Positions 1 through 9,153 of a DNA stretch of 64,000 nt are shown here, one piece after another. The notes beneath the pieces are model-generated. The model was given only the letters and a program-made list of their open reading frames with translations, had not been told where the DNA came from and searched no databases. Within the stretch, counting starts at the first letter, position 1. Each line of letters opens with the position of its first letter. Position numbers and translations under genes: made by a program. This stretch comes from Aphanomyces cochlioides. Lineage: Eukaryota > Oomycota > Saprolegniomycetes > Saprolegniales > Verrucalvaceae. Where the stretch lies: NCBI GenBank assembly GCA_019828595.1, contig JAHQRK010000013.1, forward strand, positions 186,001 through 250,000. Reading direction: 5' to 3'.

Positions 1-12
1 CTCAGGTCCAAG

Positions 13-456
13 TTATTCATTCGTGCGTGCCTTGTTGGCAAACGAGAAATTCGATGGAATTGTCGTCAAGTTGGTGTAGTAGAACGCTGTCGAGGATGGC
101 CATTCAATGTCGAGTGGAAAGTCATTCAGCGTCGTCTTCTCGGGCGTGTCTTTGCCTTGGAAGACAAAAGCCAACTGGAGCGGGGGGAACTTGAGCCCCT
201 TCAAGCTGGCAACCGCGCCACCGTTGATGACAAGTCCTGGTGTTTTCGAGGCCGAGACGTCGCCAACATGGTCAATCAACGACGAACTGCTGTCTCCGAT
301 CGTCTTGCATTGGTTATTCACGACGCAATACCCGACAGTGATCGTCAATTGACTGGCATCGCAAAACGCCGCTTCGGTCGTTGCTGTCGCAGTATACGCA
401 GCATATTTGCACGGCGACGTCGTGGCGGCGGAAGCCATCGCAGCGCCAATTTCCAA
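13..456 (-). CDS. Secreted/LRR-like protein fragment (receptor-kinase-type ectodomain)
   Basis: The minus-strand frame opens with ATG at 456 and stops at a TAA at 13-15, giving 147 residues. It has paired cysteines in its first half (CDAS, GYCVVNNQC) and a C-terminal stretch (DIEWPSS, NLTTIPSNFSF) that reads like the start of leucine-rich repeats. Oomycete receptor-like TKL kinases have similar cysteine-containing N-terminal domains followed by LRRs, so this may be such an ectodomain cut short, with no transmembrane or kinase part in the window. No clear signal peptide is present at this ATG; an upstream exon could supply one. The 14-bp palindrome at 551-564 sits about 95 bp upstream. Family assignment rests on pattern memory only. 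Confidence 0.4.
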   Translation of the reverse strand: MEIGAAMASAATTSPCKYAAYTATATTEAAFCDASQLTITVGYCVVNNQCKTIGDSSSSLIDHVGDVSASKTPGLVINGGAVASLKGLKFPPLQLAFVFQGKDTPEKTTLNDFPLDIEWPSSTAFYYTNLTTIPSNFSFANKARTNE

Positions 457-550
457 TTGACGACAGAGCTACGCACAAGATCCAGTGCGACTCACGCCCT
501 CGCCTTTATCAGTGGCACTTTCAACTTTGGCTCCCAATTCTCACCAACGG

Positions 551-564
551 CAAAGTGCACTTTG
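551..564. promoter_or_regulatory. Palindrome CAAAGTGCACTTTG upstream of the first gene
   Basis: A perfect 14-bp palindrome about 95 bp upstream of the minus-strand start at 456. The same 12-bp core AAAGTGCACTTT occurs upstream of two FYVE genes (29833-29844 and 31864-31875). A dimeric transcription-factor site is inferred from position and symmetry. Confidence 0.4.
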
Positions 565-3500
565 GGACAATTTGCAACAAAATGCCGTTTTTTTATGAAT
601 TTCATTTAATAATTTCCTATCAAAGTTAGACCACAAAAAACTGGAAATGCATTCATTTGAGCAAGGTTTAGCAAGACGAAATGCAAGCTTTTCGATCGAG
701 TCGAGTGATTGCAGTATGGAGAATAGATAGATATACATTAAACTATCATCAAAGTTTTGTTTATGGAATTTAGACAAAACTGAATTTCAGCGGGCTATCA
801 GCCTCCTCTTGCATTTTTAAATTCCATGACGGGCTCAAGTTTGTGGCATCACGCCTTTGATATCCCTCTTTGTGTGCGTTTCTAGAGGTTGGACAACGTC
901 GTAGGAGCTATTCTGTCGTGTACTACGTGGTCTAGAGGTACTGTACTTCTAAGTGCCTCTTTCTATATTTTTTTTCACAGGGGCGTCAAAGTTCACGCCT
1001 TGTTTTCCTACGAGCTAGGACTCATCTAGACAAGCTATTTGGTCTGTTTAGACCTCTCTAACGTGGTGAATTTTGGAGCTAGAGTCATTTGGAGTTGATG
1101 CTTTGTATAGTTTGACTTGGAGCTGCTGCTATTAAATGATAAAGAATTTTGAATTATTTACCATAATTGTGGGATTAATGTGAACTTTTTCTGCTTGGTG
1201 TGCAGTGTAGTCGGAAAATCGGAAAATTAACTTTGGTGAGAGAGCATACGCAGATTGTGCATCGAGTGTCATAGGGCTCGCCATGCGATTTCTGTTCCAT
1301 GCTCTGGCCGAGACGGTCGTCCCGAGAGCATGCTTTTGCTTGTCTACGAAGACCAACATGCCTCGACGGAAAAAAGTATTAATTTTAAGAGTTATACACA
1401 ATTTAAATTGTGTGACATAGCTTCATAACAGACAAGATCAAGTCACTCTCCAGTGCCTTTTACCTTTCTTCTTAAGTGAATGAAGTTGTTTGCTATAGTC
1501 GTTCCTCGACAACGACAACGAGAAAAAAGATCACTTTCCATAAAATAACATTGAACTATATAAATTAATAACAACTGTAAGTATTTGTTTCAACAGGATA
1601 TTAATTCTGAAGTATAGCTCCCTCCAAATAACGTCAAGTGCAGGAGGAACGTGCTCGAGAGTGACGCTTTTGAACAAACGCTACGTATAGTGTAGGACGT
1701 TGAGTTGTGCCGCATCTGCCCGCTTCATCGGCCGGCGGCTTGGATTTTGTACCAAATTCGGGGCTTCTGCTTGGTGCAAAGCCTCTGTAGACCATCAAGT
1801 CGATGCGATTTCAAAAGACAACCAGTAAACTTTGCCGTGCGCGTTGCCTAGACAAAGATAAGAAGGTCGATCCAGCTGTCCAAACAACGACAGTCCAATG
1901 CAACGTTGAGATTCAAATTCAAGCGAGTGATATCCCACATCCATTTCAAGACTTGTTCAAAAGCTGGTCTTCCTCGAGAAACTTCCAACGAGGAATGCAG
2001 CTACCCAGGTAGCCTGCCTCCAAGTTATTTTCATTTAGATTGCTTTCTTAACGGTGGCTGCAATACTTACATTTTCAGGGTTCATGCCCACCGTTGGTTT
2101 CAGGCACTTCCTTTATGCTACCGGTAGGCGCTTCATTCTCAGCGTGGACGATTTCGATATCCCGTTGAAATTCCACCCAGAGGATAATTCAAACAATGCA
2201 CATTGGTAGGGAACTCAAACGACAAACGTGGCTTCGCCTCATTCATGTGTTCATTTCACGATCACTTTGGGCTTTTGTCAGCTTAACGACCCGACCTGTC
2301 CTCGTCACAAACAGTGCAGTTGTGCCTGTAGAGTGCAATGAAGCTACACACTGCAGCAACCAACAAGAACGAGGCTGTTCGTAGCTATTTAAGGAGAGAT
2401 GAGTGAAAGAAGAGCCTTTTGGCGTTGTGTATGGAGAAGATTGCGAAGAAGCAAACTGGTTGTCGCCCTGTATAATAAAAGTCCACTGATTGCTTGAATT
2501 TAGGATGTCATATCTAAAAATAGCTCACACTCCTGTACGATTGCAACTAACTTCACTTTGATTCGACAACGTCAGGCCGTTTGAGCGCGCAGCAGAAAAG
2601 TTTGAGGCTCTTAAGAGCAGTTTTTAGGTGGCATATTGATGGAGACAGATTTGTCGAGAGTATATAATTCAACCAGGACCCAGTCGATTATCTAGCAGCG
2701 CATGTACTGTGCCTAGTATTAGACCTCCGATGAGTTTTGCATCAAACGCTTGTTTACCGCCTTGTGTTCTATTTCGCAACTATAACTAAAAATATTTGAA
2801 GGACTTTCTCATGGCAACGAGTCGTGCAACGATTTTATCTTGCATTAGAAAATGAACTGCCACCACCGTATATTTTAAATCCAAGGGGAAATCACAGCAT
2901 GTCGAGTAGGATCATTGCGTCGACTATAATCAAGCTCATGGACGAGTTCTAGGTGAAAAGTATTGACGTCGCGAATATTCCAAGTGCTCCGTTGTGAGCT
3001 TCCAGTGTTTGCCGTATCTCCAACGCATAAAACTTACTGGATCCCCTGAAATTTATCCATGGCTTCTCGCAAGATGCGTTTCCGTGTGCATCGCAAAGTT
3101 GAGTTCCCATCTTTGAATATTTCCAAGGGGCACCCATTATGATGACCATGGGCAACTCGTGTATCAAGCGACAACACAGCTTGTCCACGGGATAAACATT
3201 ACAAAGCTTAACTCGATTGGCTTCTTTCGTTCAGATGTGGCAAGAATTGCAGCTCCGACCAGATCTAAACGCATCCATTCGTTCCAATGTCAATGAAAGG
3301 TAGATCGTAGGCCAGACTTGAATCTGTGTGCTTATGTGAAAAAAGTCGGGCCGCCGAGATCACAGCTTCGTCAACAGTCCTCACCCACTATAAAATTCTA
3401 AAATGGACCTCATCAGCCTTCTTAAAGCACAAGAAATCGACTTCATGGCTCAGGATAGAGACCATTTACTCCACTCCGTTTGCAGCATTTTTGCCAACAG

Positions 3501-4032
3501 TTTGCGCTGCGGTGGCTTCATAAATTGTTGTCCATCGTGTTAATTTTAAAATAGATCAATAGGTGTGTCTGTGCTTTGTCGAAGTAGACTGGCTGGGAGG
3601 CACTTCTCCATACGGTTTACAAGAGTAAGATGGCCACATGTGGCATGAAATCGTTTTCATACACTTGCGACGTGGCTTCAAACTTGGCGACAGGCCAAAA
3701 TGCACCTTCTAGTCGATATATCCGGGATATAGGGTGAACAAATCAACATAAACTGTCAAACTTAATATTTAAACAACTTATAATATGACACAAGGTATTA
3801 ATTAATGCATGAATGGCTATCATGTTATGGAGCCTTATAGCGTTAATCTTATGATTTACACTTTGTCAAAAGAGTAAATTTTATATCCCTACTGCAATTT
3901 CAAAAGTCTCAAAGGTTTGAATCGAATATTGCCACTGTATAAGTGAATTTCGATTCGACTATTCTTGTAATCCAATATACTACACATTATATAATCTGAA
4001 GATTTATACATTTATATAATTAATTATGAGAG
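565..4032. other. Gene-poor stretch, no convincing gene
   Basis: Only short open frames (up to about 90 codons) without recognisable domains occur here, on both strands. Parts around 1800-2400 and 2950-3540 have a higher GC content and read like old coding sequence, but frames break every 50-80 codons and no family is recognisable. From about 3720 the sequence is AT-rich up to the inverted repeat at 4033. Confidence 0.5.
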
Positions 4033-4137
4033 GATGTTTTATTGAAACTTAATAAACTTTATCGTTGTAGCTAGTACAACGATAAAGTCGTTGTAGCTAG
4101 TACAACGATAAAGTTTATTAAGTTTCAATAAAACATC
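4033..4137. repeat. 105-bp inverted repeat with nested hairpins
   Basis: Two 50-bp arms (4033-4082 and 4088-4137) are inverted copies around a 5-nt centre, identical except for five bases in the middle of each arm. Each arm also holds its own small hairpin, CGTTGTA-gctag-TACAACG, so the block CGTTGTAGCTAGTACAACG plus ATAAAG is also present as two direct copies. A third partial copy follows at 4137-4156. It lies about 105 bp upstream of the ATG at 4243. It could be a MITE remnant or a cruciform-forming promoter element. Confidence 0.85.
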
Positions 4138-4242
4138 GTTGGCTACAACGATAAAGTGTGTACAACACCAACGATTCTTCCTCACAATCCAGGACACACT
4201 CGCAACAATCGGAGGCCGTTTCTCAATTCCCAATTGGCCACC

Positions 4243-5407
4243 ATGGCCCAAGAGCAACAACTTTTGTCCTCGCTACAGACCGTCGTCGACGGCGGCGTCA
4301 CGCAAGCCCAAACGTACTTGGCTCATGTCAGTTTTTCCCGTGTATACCACCGTCAGAGCTCAATTTTATCCTTAGCTCCAAGCTCAAATTGCTGAATACG
4401 ATGCACGATACCACGTGTCTGAAACCGCATCGTCTTACTTGAAATCGACCGTCGATTTGGCCAACCAAGCAGTCGACGAAGTAAATTATCCTGGACGTGT
4501 TTATCCCTGACAAAATTCTATTTATAGCTTCGTAAATCCGCCGCAGCGTTGCGCGATACCACGACCTCGACGACCAAAGCCCAAGTACCTTTTTCGACCT
4601 CGCACCACTGTTTCAAGCTCGTTCTTGTAGGTGGAATTGGTGCAAGCTGCATTGAACCGCGTGACTCAATCCCTTGGCCAAATTCAGTCCCAAGCCGCTC
4701 AGTACGACACGAAATTCAAGGTGACAATCTGCCTGGCGTCAGTCCAAATTTATTGCGGCGGCTAGGTGGTTATCGCAGATGCCCATGGAAGCCTTGAAGC
4801 CTTGGCCACCAAAACTGTTGACGCCACACGTGAAGCGATTGAACGCGCTCACGTTCAAGCTTTGGCCGTGCAACTTCACGTGGGCCATGCTGTCCTTGTT
4901 ACCGCCGGTTTGTTCAAACCTTAGTTTGAAAATGATTGAAATGTTTTAGGCGCTGTGCTGCAACAAGTCGAAGCTGTGGATGCTCGCTACAATTTGAGCG
5001 GCACTGTCAACAAGACTGTCCAACTAGTGGCTGAAAAGGCTCTGGATTTGGATGCACAGTATCAAGTGACGCAAAAGGCCATCAGCCTTGACACGACTGT
5101 CACCGGCGGTCTTGGGCAACGCGGCGTTGAAACCGGCAAGCAGCTCGTTCAAAACGGCTTGGTCTTTGTCAACGATACGATTCAGCAAGCTAAATTGGCC
5201 CATGCCGACAGTTTGAAAGAACCCGAGCCTGAAGTAACGCCTGTGGAAGCTCCCAAGAAAGCTCCCGAAGCGACTGCTCCTGTTAAAGCCGCGCCCGTCG
5301 CCACGCCTTTGCCTGCAGTTGCCGTGAAGGAACAACCGCAGCAACCCAAGAAAGAGCTCGAAGTCGTCGCTTCCACAAAACCCCAATCGAAACGCACGGC
5401 TCCATAG
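4243..5407 (+). CDS. Helix-rich amphipathic repeat protein, paralogue 1 (six exons)
   Basis: Six exons, 4243-4326, 4376-4480, 4528-4584, 4631-4720, 4766-4907 and 4950-5407, give 311 residues. The introns are 41-49 nt. The splice model was set by alignment with the neighbour at 6129-7071, which it matches along its whole length (for example AQYDTKFK/AVYDTKFQ and VTGG near residue 230). ATG 4243 sits in a strong context (CCACCATGG). The protein is predicted almost entirely helical, with spaced motifs such as LDAQYQVTQKA and VDARYNLSGTV, then a Pro/Ala/Lys-rich tail. Such helices recall lipid-droplet coat or BPA1-like proteins, but no family can be assigned firmly. The first donor is GTCAGT, less usual than its neighbours. 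Confidence 0.8.
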
Positions 5408-6128
5408 TCTCATTGTATATGTAATACACAAAATGTTTACGCATGCATGCGACGGTTGCGTCAACAAGTACGCAACTGCGCCGTCGCAGTTGGGACAAAA
5501 AGGCAATCTCAACGCAATAACCGAGGTAGAGTGAACTTTTATCCATAGAAACTACAGTAGACTTGGGCCTGTCGATTGTGAATCCAACCGCCGATTTTAT
5601 CCCCACCTTTGGTCTTTTATGGTGAATTTCAATCGCATTTCGATCCAATTTTACTGCAAAGAGATGGCGGCGGCGTAATTGGCTTTTTGGTGCAACATCA
5701 CTTCTTTTTCCATGGGACGAAGAAGTTGATTCCCATGGGAGAAAAGATACAGTGTAGACGAATGACGTGCTATTTCGTCCATGGCGAATCTTTCAAATCC
5801 CCCTTTTCTTTGCGCTCGATTGTCGCCAGCGCGACGCCATGATCGCGCCTCTGCTTGCCCCTACAACCGCGACTGATGCATTGCAATGGTCCTGTAGCAT
5901 GTATTGCAATACCCTGGCGTCCATTTCGCTGAGAGACCTTTCTCAACACACGCGCGTGAGTAAATTGCTGCATCAACATTCGACTAAAGTGCACCGATGA
6001 CGCGATCGAGTCAATTGCAATACTTGCATTTGATTCGTTGCAATACCCTCCGGATACAATATCCGGATCCGGATATGTATCCATGAAGATAGGCCATTTC
6101 ACTTTTTCTTTTCCTCGATCTCGATCAA
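5408..6128. other. Intergenic region between the tandem paralogues
   Basis: No gene is seen. The only notable structure is a perfect 18-bp palindrome ATATCCGGATCCGGATAT at 6059-6076, about 50 bp upstream of the next ATG, flanked by near-inverted GGATAC and GTATCC. It may be part of the promoter of the second paralogue. Confidence 0.5.
6059..6076. promoter_or_regulatory. 18-bp palindrome upstream of paralogue 2
   Basis: ATATCCGGATCCGGATAT is self-complementary over 18 bp and ends 52 bp before the ATG at 6129. It contains tandem CCGGATCCGG symmetry. A regulatory role is inferred from position only. Confidence 0.35.
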
Positions 6129-7071
6129 ATGACTGTCCAGCCGCAACTTGATTCGCTCCAAACGTCCGTCGATGGCGGGATTGCGGAGACCCAAACGTAC
6201 TTGGCCAACGTAAGAATGTCTCCTTTCTATCTCCGCTTACGGCGTCTCGTAGCTCCAAGCCCGTGTCACGGAATACGACTCGCAATACCACGTCTCCGAC
6301 ACCGCATCGGCTTACTTGAAAACCGCGATTGATACTGCCAACGCTGCCGTGGAAGAATTGAAGAAATCGGCCCAAACGTTGCGCACGACCACGTTGGCTG
6401 CCGCTCACAAACCCGTCGAATTGGTCCAACAAGCCTTGGCCCAAGTGTCGTCCTCCTTGGCTCTCATCAAAGATCAAGCTGCAGTTTACGACACCAAGTT
6501 CCAACTCGCTGTCCATGACGCCCGTGGCAATTTGGAATCACTGACGATTGTCACTCGCCAACGCACGACGGACGCCATTCAACAAGCGACGGAACAAGCT
6601 CAACAAGTTCAATCGAAATTGACCACGACCGCCCAAGATGTGAGCCATTCGGCCATTGCGTATGCCGGTGGCGTCGTCCAAAAGGTGGAAGAAATTGGAC
6701 AATATTACAACGTGAGTGAAAAATTGCAAGAAACTGTGGCGCTTGCCACTGAAAAGGCCAAGGAACTCGACGCGACCTACGGGGTTTCGCAACGCGCGCT
6801 CAACTTGGATAGCCAAGTGACGGGAGGCTTTGGCGCTCGCACCTTGACGAGCGCGACCGAATTGGTCAACTCTGGTATTGAATACATTGCCGGCAGCATC
6901 CAATACGCCAAGGATGTCGCGAATGGCACGGACTCGAAGCCAGTGGAAACCAAGGAAGCTGCTCAACCTACTGAAACTTCCGCTCCTGTCACTGCTACTC
7001 CTGCTCCAGTCGCTACGACTGCCGCTCCCGTTGCTGTCGCCGCGCCAACATCTTCTGAAACGCAACAGTAG
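6129..7071 (+). CDS. Helix-rich amphipathic repeat protein, paralogue 2 (two exons)
   Basis: Exons 6129-6209 and 6253-7071 with one 43-nt intron (GTAAGA...CGTAG) give 299 residues. It is a tandem copy of the gene at 4243-5407: the first intron is at the same place (after TYLAN/TYLAH), but introns two to five of the neighbour are absent. The body is helical with repeated LDATYGVSQRA and LDSQVTGGFG-type segments, and the last 50 residues are rich in Pro, Ala, Thr and Val. No signal peptide, transmembrane segment or catalytic motif is visible. A coat-like or structural role on membranes or lipid droplets is only a guess from the amphipathic helices. Confidence 0.8.
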
Positions 7072-7938
7072 GTAATTTGGGCAGTTTTTTTATATAATTA
7101 GGTTTATACAGAGTTTCCATTTGGTGTCCAAGTTTTTCCAGCCGTCGAAAGACGTTCGTGCCTCTTGAATTCCACCTTAGGGCCCACAATGTGGTAAACT
7201 CTCGCTTTAGCTGGTTCGATCCAAGATATATAGGGAGCTGTCGAGTCCAAAGGATTGGGTGTCCCTCGCTGTTGAGTCAGAACTGTACATGTTCGTTCTA
7301 TATTTAGAACTGACAAAAGTATTGTCAATTTCATTCGAAATTGTGAGGGGGGGTCCGAAATGTATCGATTTTTCTAATCGATCTGCCAATCGCTCAGCCA
7401 ATCAGAATCGAGTATTTACCTAATTCACACGTGTAAATAATTTGGGACGTTTGCCATACTGTCCATTTATACTTGACTTCAGTATGATCGAATCGATTTG
7501 GAATAGAATTCGATTTTGGTAAAAAATACAAATTTGGGTGAAAAAGACAATACACTTACTCATTCGGTACTTTTCTGCTCGCTCTTGCGGTACTTAATTT
7601 TCTGACGACCATACAATTAAACACTTGAAAGCACGACGACGACGACAGAAACAGAGAGCGTTATGTATCGTTTGAGGAAGAGAGAGAGGAATAACAATCT
7701 TGAGTTTACAAGCCGTGTATTTACAATCAGATCTATCAAAATAGGTCAAGTTTTTGGGAGATTTCCACCAGTCATGGGGAAAATACTATTTAATATTATT
7801 CCATTTACTCGAATGAAAGAATATATTTATGTGCAAGCAACATGCAATGCAATAAATTATTCGAATTATTCCTGGTCTACATGCATGAATCGCGCACTGA
7901 GTTATGGCTCATTATCGCTTAGATCTCCGATGAGCTCG
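7072..7938. other. Intergenic, no gene seen
   Basis: AT-rich sequence with short frames only. A GACGACGAC microsatellite-like run lies near 7636. The hAT relic begins at its right end. Confidence 0.5.
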
Positions 7939-8241
7939 TCATGCTCGTCTTGATGTTCGTTGAGTGTGGCGATCACATCGTCGATTCCCCAATAAGCGAC
8001 ATTTCATGCAAAACTTTTGAGCTACAAAATTCGAAGGCAACAAACGGCCGCGTCTGTCACCAAGTGCATGCTTGGTAATCGAGAAAAAACGCTCGCATAA
8101 ATTGCTTGGAGGAAGCAAAAAGCGACAATCCATGTACACGCTAGGCGTATCGTTGCGACGGTGGCGCTTCAACGCTCGCTCAGCCAAACTCATTTCACCT
8201 GCTGTGGCAGGCGCATTTTCTTGCTCGCATGCCCTTGCCAC
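7939..8241 (-). pseudogene. hAT transposase relic, C-terminal dimerisation region
   Basis: Read on the minus strand, this encodes YMDCRFLLPPSNLCERFFS followed by ALGDRRGRLLPSNF, which fits the conserved C-terminal dimerisation (hATC) region of one hAT transposase subfamily (typical pattern: hydrophobic-D-RFLLPTSN-CERLFS). Upstream coding sequence is interrupted: a separate hAT-type element is inserted at 8242-8907, and beyond it only a short open stretch remains before the Crypton gene. This is an old, truncated element in which other elements landed. Confidence 0.7.
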
Positions 8242-8907
8242 TAGTGTTGTCAACTCGTTTGATTGAGTCGAGTCAAGTTGGAGCCTGCATGATCTGATTG
8301 ATCACAGGTCATGGAATGGCTGACTCGATTGACTCGGGTTGGACCCGAGTTGAACTCGAGTCGACTCGATTGGAAGCAATTCAGGGTATTCCGACACTTT
8401 AAACAACTCTGTTGCAACAATTAAACTTTATGAACGACTGTAGCTCACAAATCATCTCGATCGAATCATCTCCTAGTCTCGTGCCTCGTTTGTCTTCAGC
8501 TTGGTCAGCCATTGTAAACGCTGACTCACTGGGAACTGATGTAGATGTTAGTACAAGGTACTCACGCGCCATAACAGCTAATTGTGGGTAGATTATCACC
8601 ACCTGTAGAGATAGAGCTTGGGTAAATGCTGGATGAACTCGCGCAGTCTGAGCTCAATGCACCGAACGGTTCATTCACAGACATTGTTTCATTTTACACA
8701 GTCTCGTGTTGTTTTGATGTGTGGAACTGCCATGGAATCTATGTTTATAACCAATGGCGCATGTATTAAAATCGACTCGAGTCGAACCGAGTCAACCAGA
8801 GTCAGTCGTTATGTTGACCTGGTCGAGTCGGGTTGATTCAACCCGCCACGAGTCAATCGGGGTTGACCCAGTCTGACTCGGGTCGGTTTGACTCGCTGAC
8901 AACTCTA
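8242..8907. mobile_element. 666-bp hAT derivative with 8-bp target duplication
   Basis: The element starts TAGTGTTGTCAACTCG and ends ...GCGAGT-type inverted sequence finishing GACAACTCTA, imperfect terminal inverted repeats of the hAT kind. It is flanked by an exact 8-bp duplication, CTTGCCAC, at 8234-8241 and 8908-8915, the length expected for hAT. Both sub-terminal regions are full of ACTCG/GAGTC repeats (8255-8370 and 8764-8895), which are usual transposase-binding arrays. Inside remains only the end of a transposase gene (8399-8602), so it is a deletion derivative that cannot move by itself. Confidence 0.9.
8399..8602 (-). pseudogene. hAT transposase C-terminal fragment
   Basis: A 67-codon minus-strand frame reading YPQLAVMAREYL, then TSVPSESAFT and RTRLGDDSIEMI. 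This matches the hAT dimerisation domain pattern (YP-L-hydrophobic-A-YL, SVPSE-FS, R-RL). The rest of the transposase is missing from the 666-bp element, so this is a remnant exon end. It belongs to a different hAT subfamily from the relic at 7939-8241. Confidence 0.8.
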
Positions 8908-9153
8908 CTTGCCACCAACGTAGAAACACTCCGGAAATATATTTACAGATATTTACAGTTAATCGTGTGTTTGCGAAAATTTGCGAAAACCTTTCATAAT
9001 ACATACTTAGTAAAGTTTATTCAGTTGAGGAGTTGTTGTGAGTTGACGATGTCAATCATTTTCAATTTCAATCGGTCAAGAGAACAAGTGAAGAGACGAC
9101 AAAGAAGACAAGCAAAGAAGACAGTCAAGCACGATGAATATATTAATGGTATT

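Noticed and set aside
1132..1401. 89-codon minus-strand frame
   Set aside because: Considered as a retrotransposon fragment, but no reverse-transcriptase, integrase or RNase H motif is visible.
5770..6516. 248-codon minus-strand frame across the start of paralogue 2
   Set aside because: Antisense to a conserved paralogue pair; the Gly/Arg-rich sequence has no independent support.
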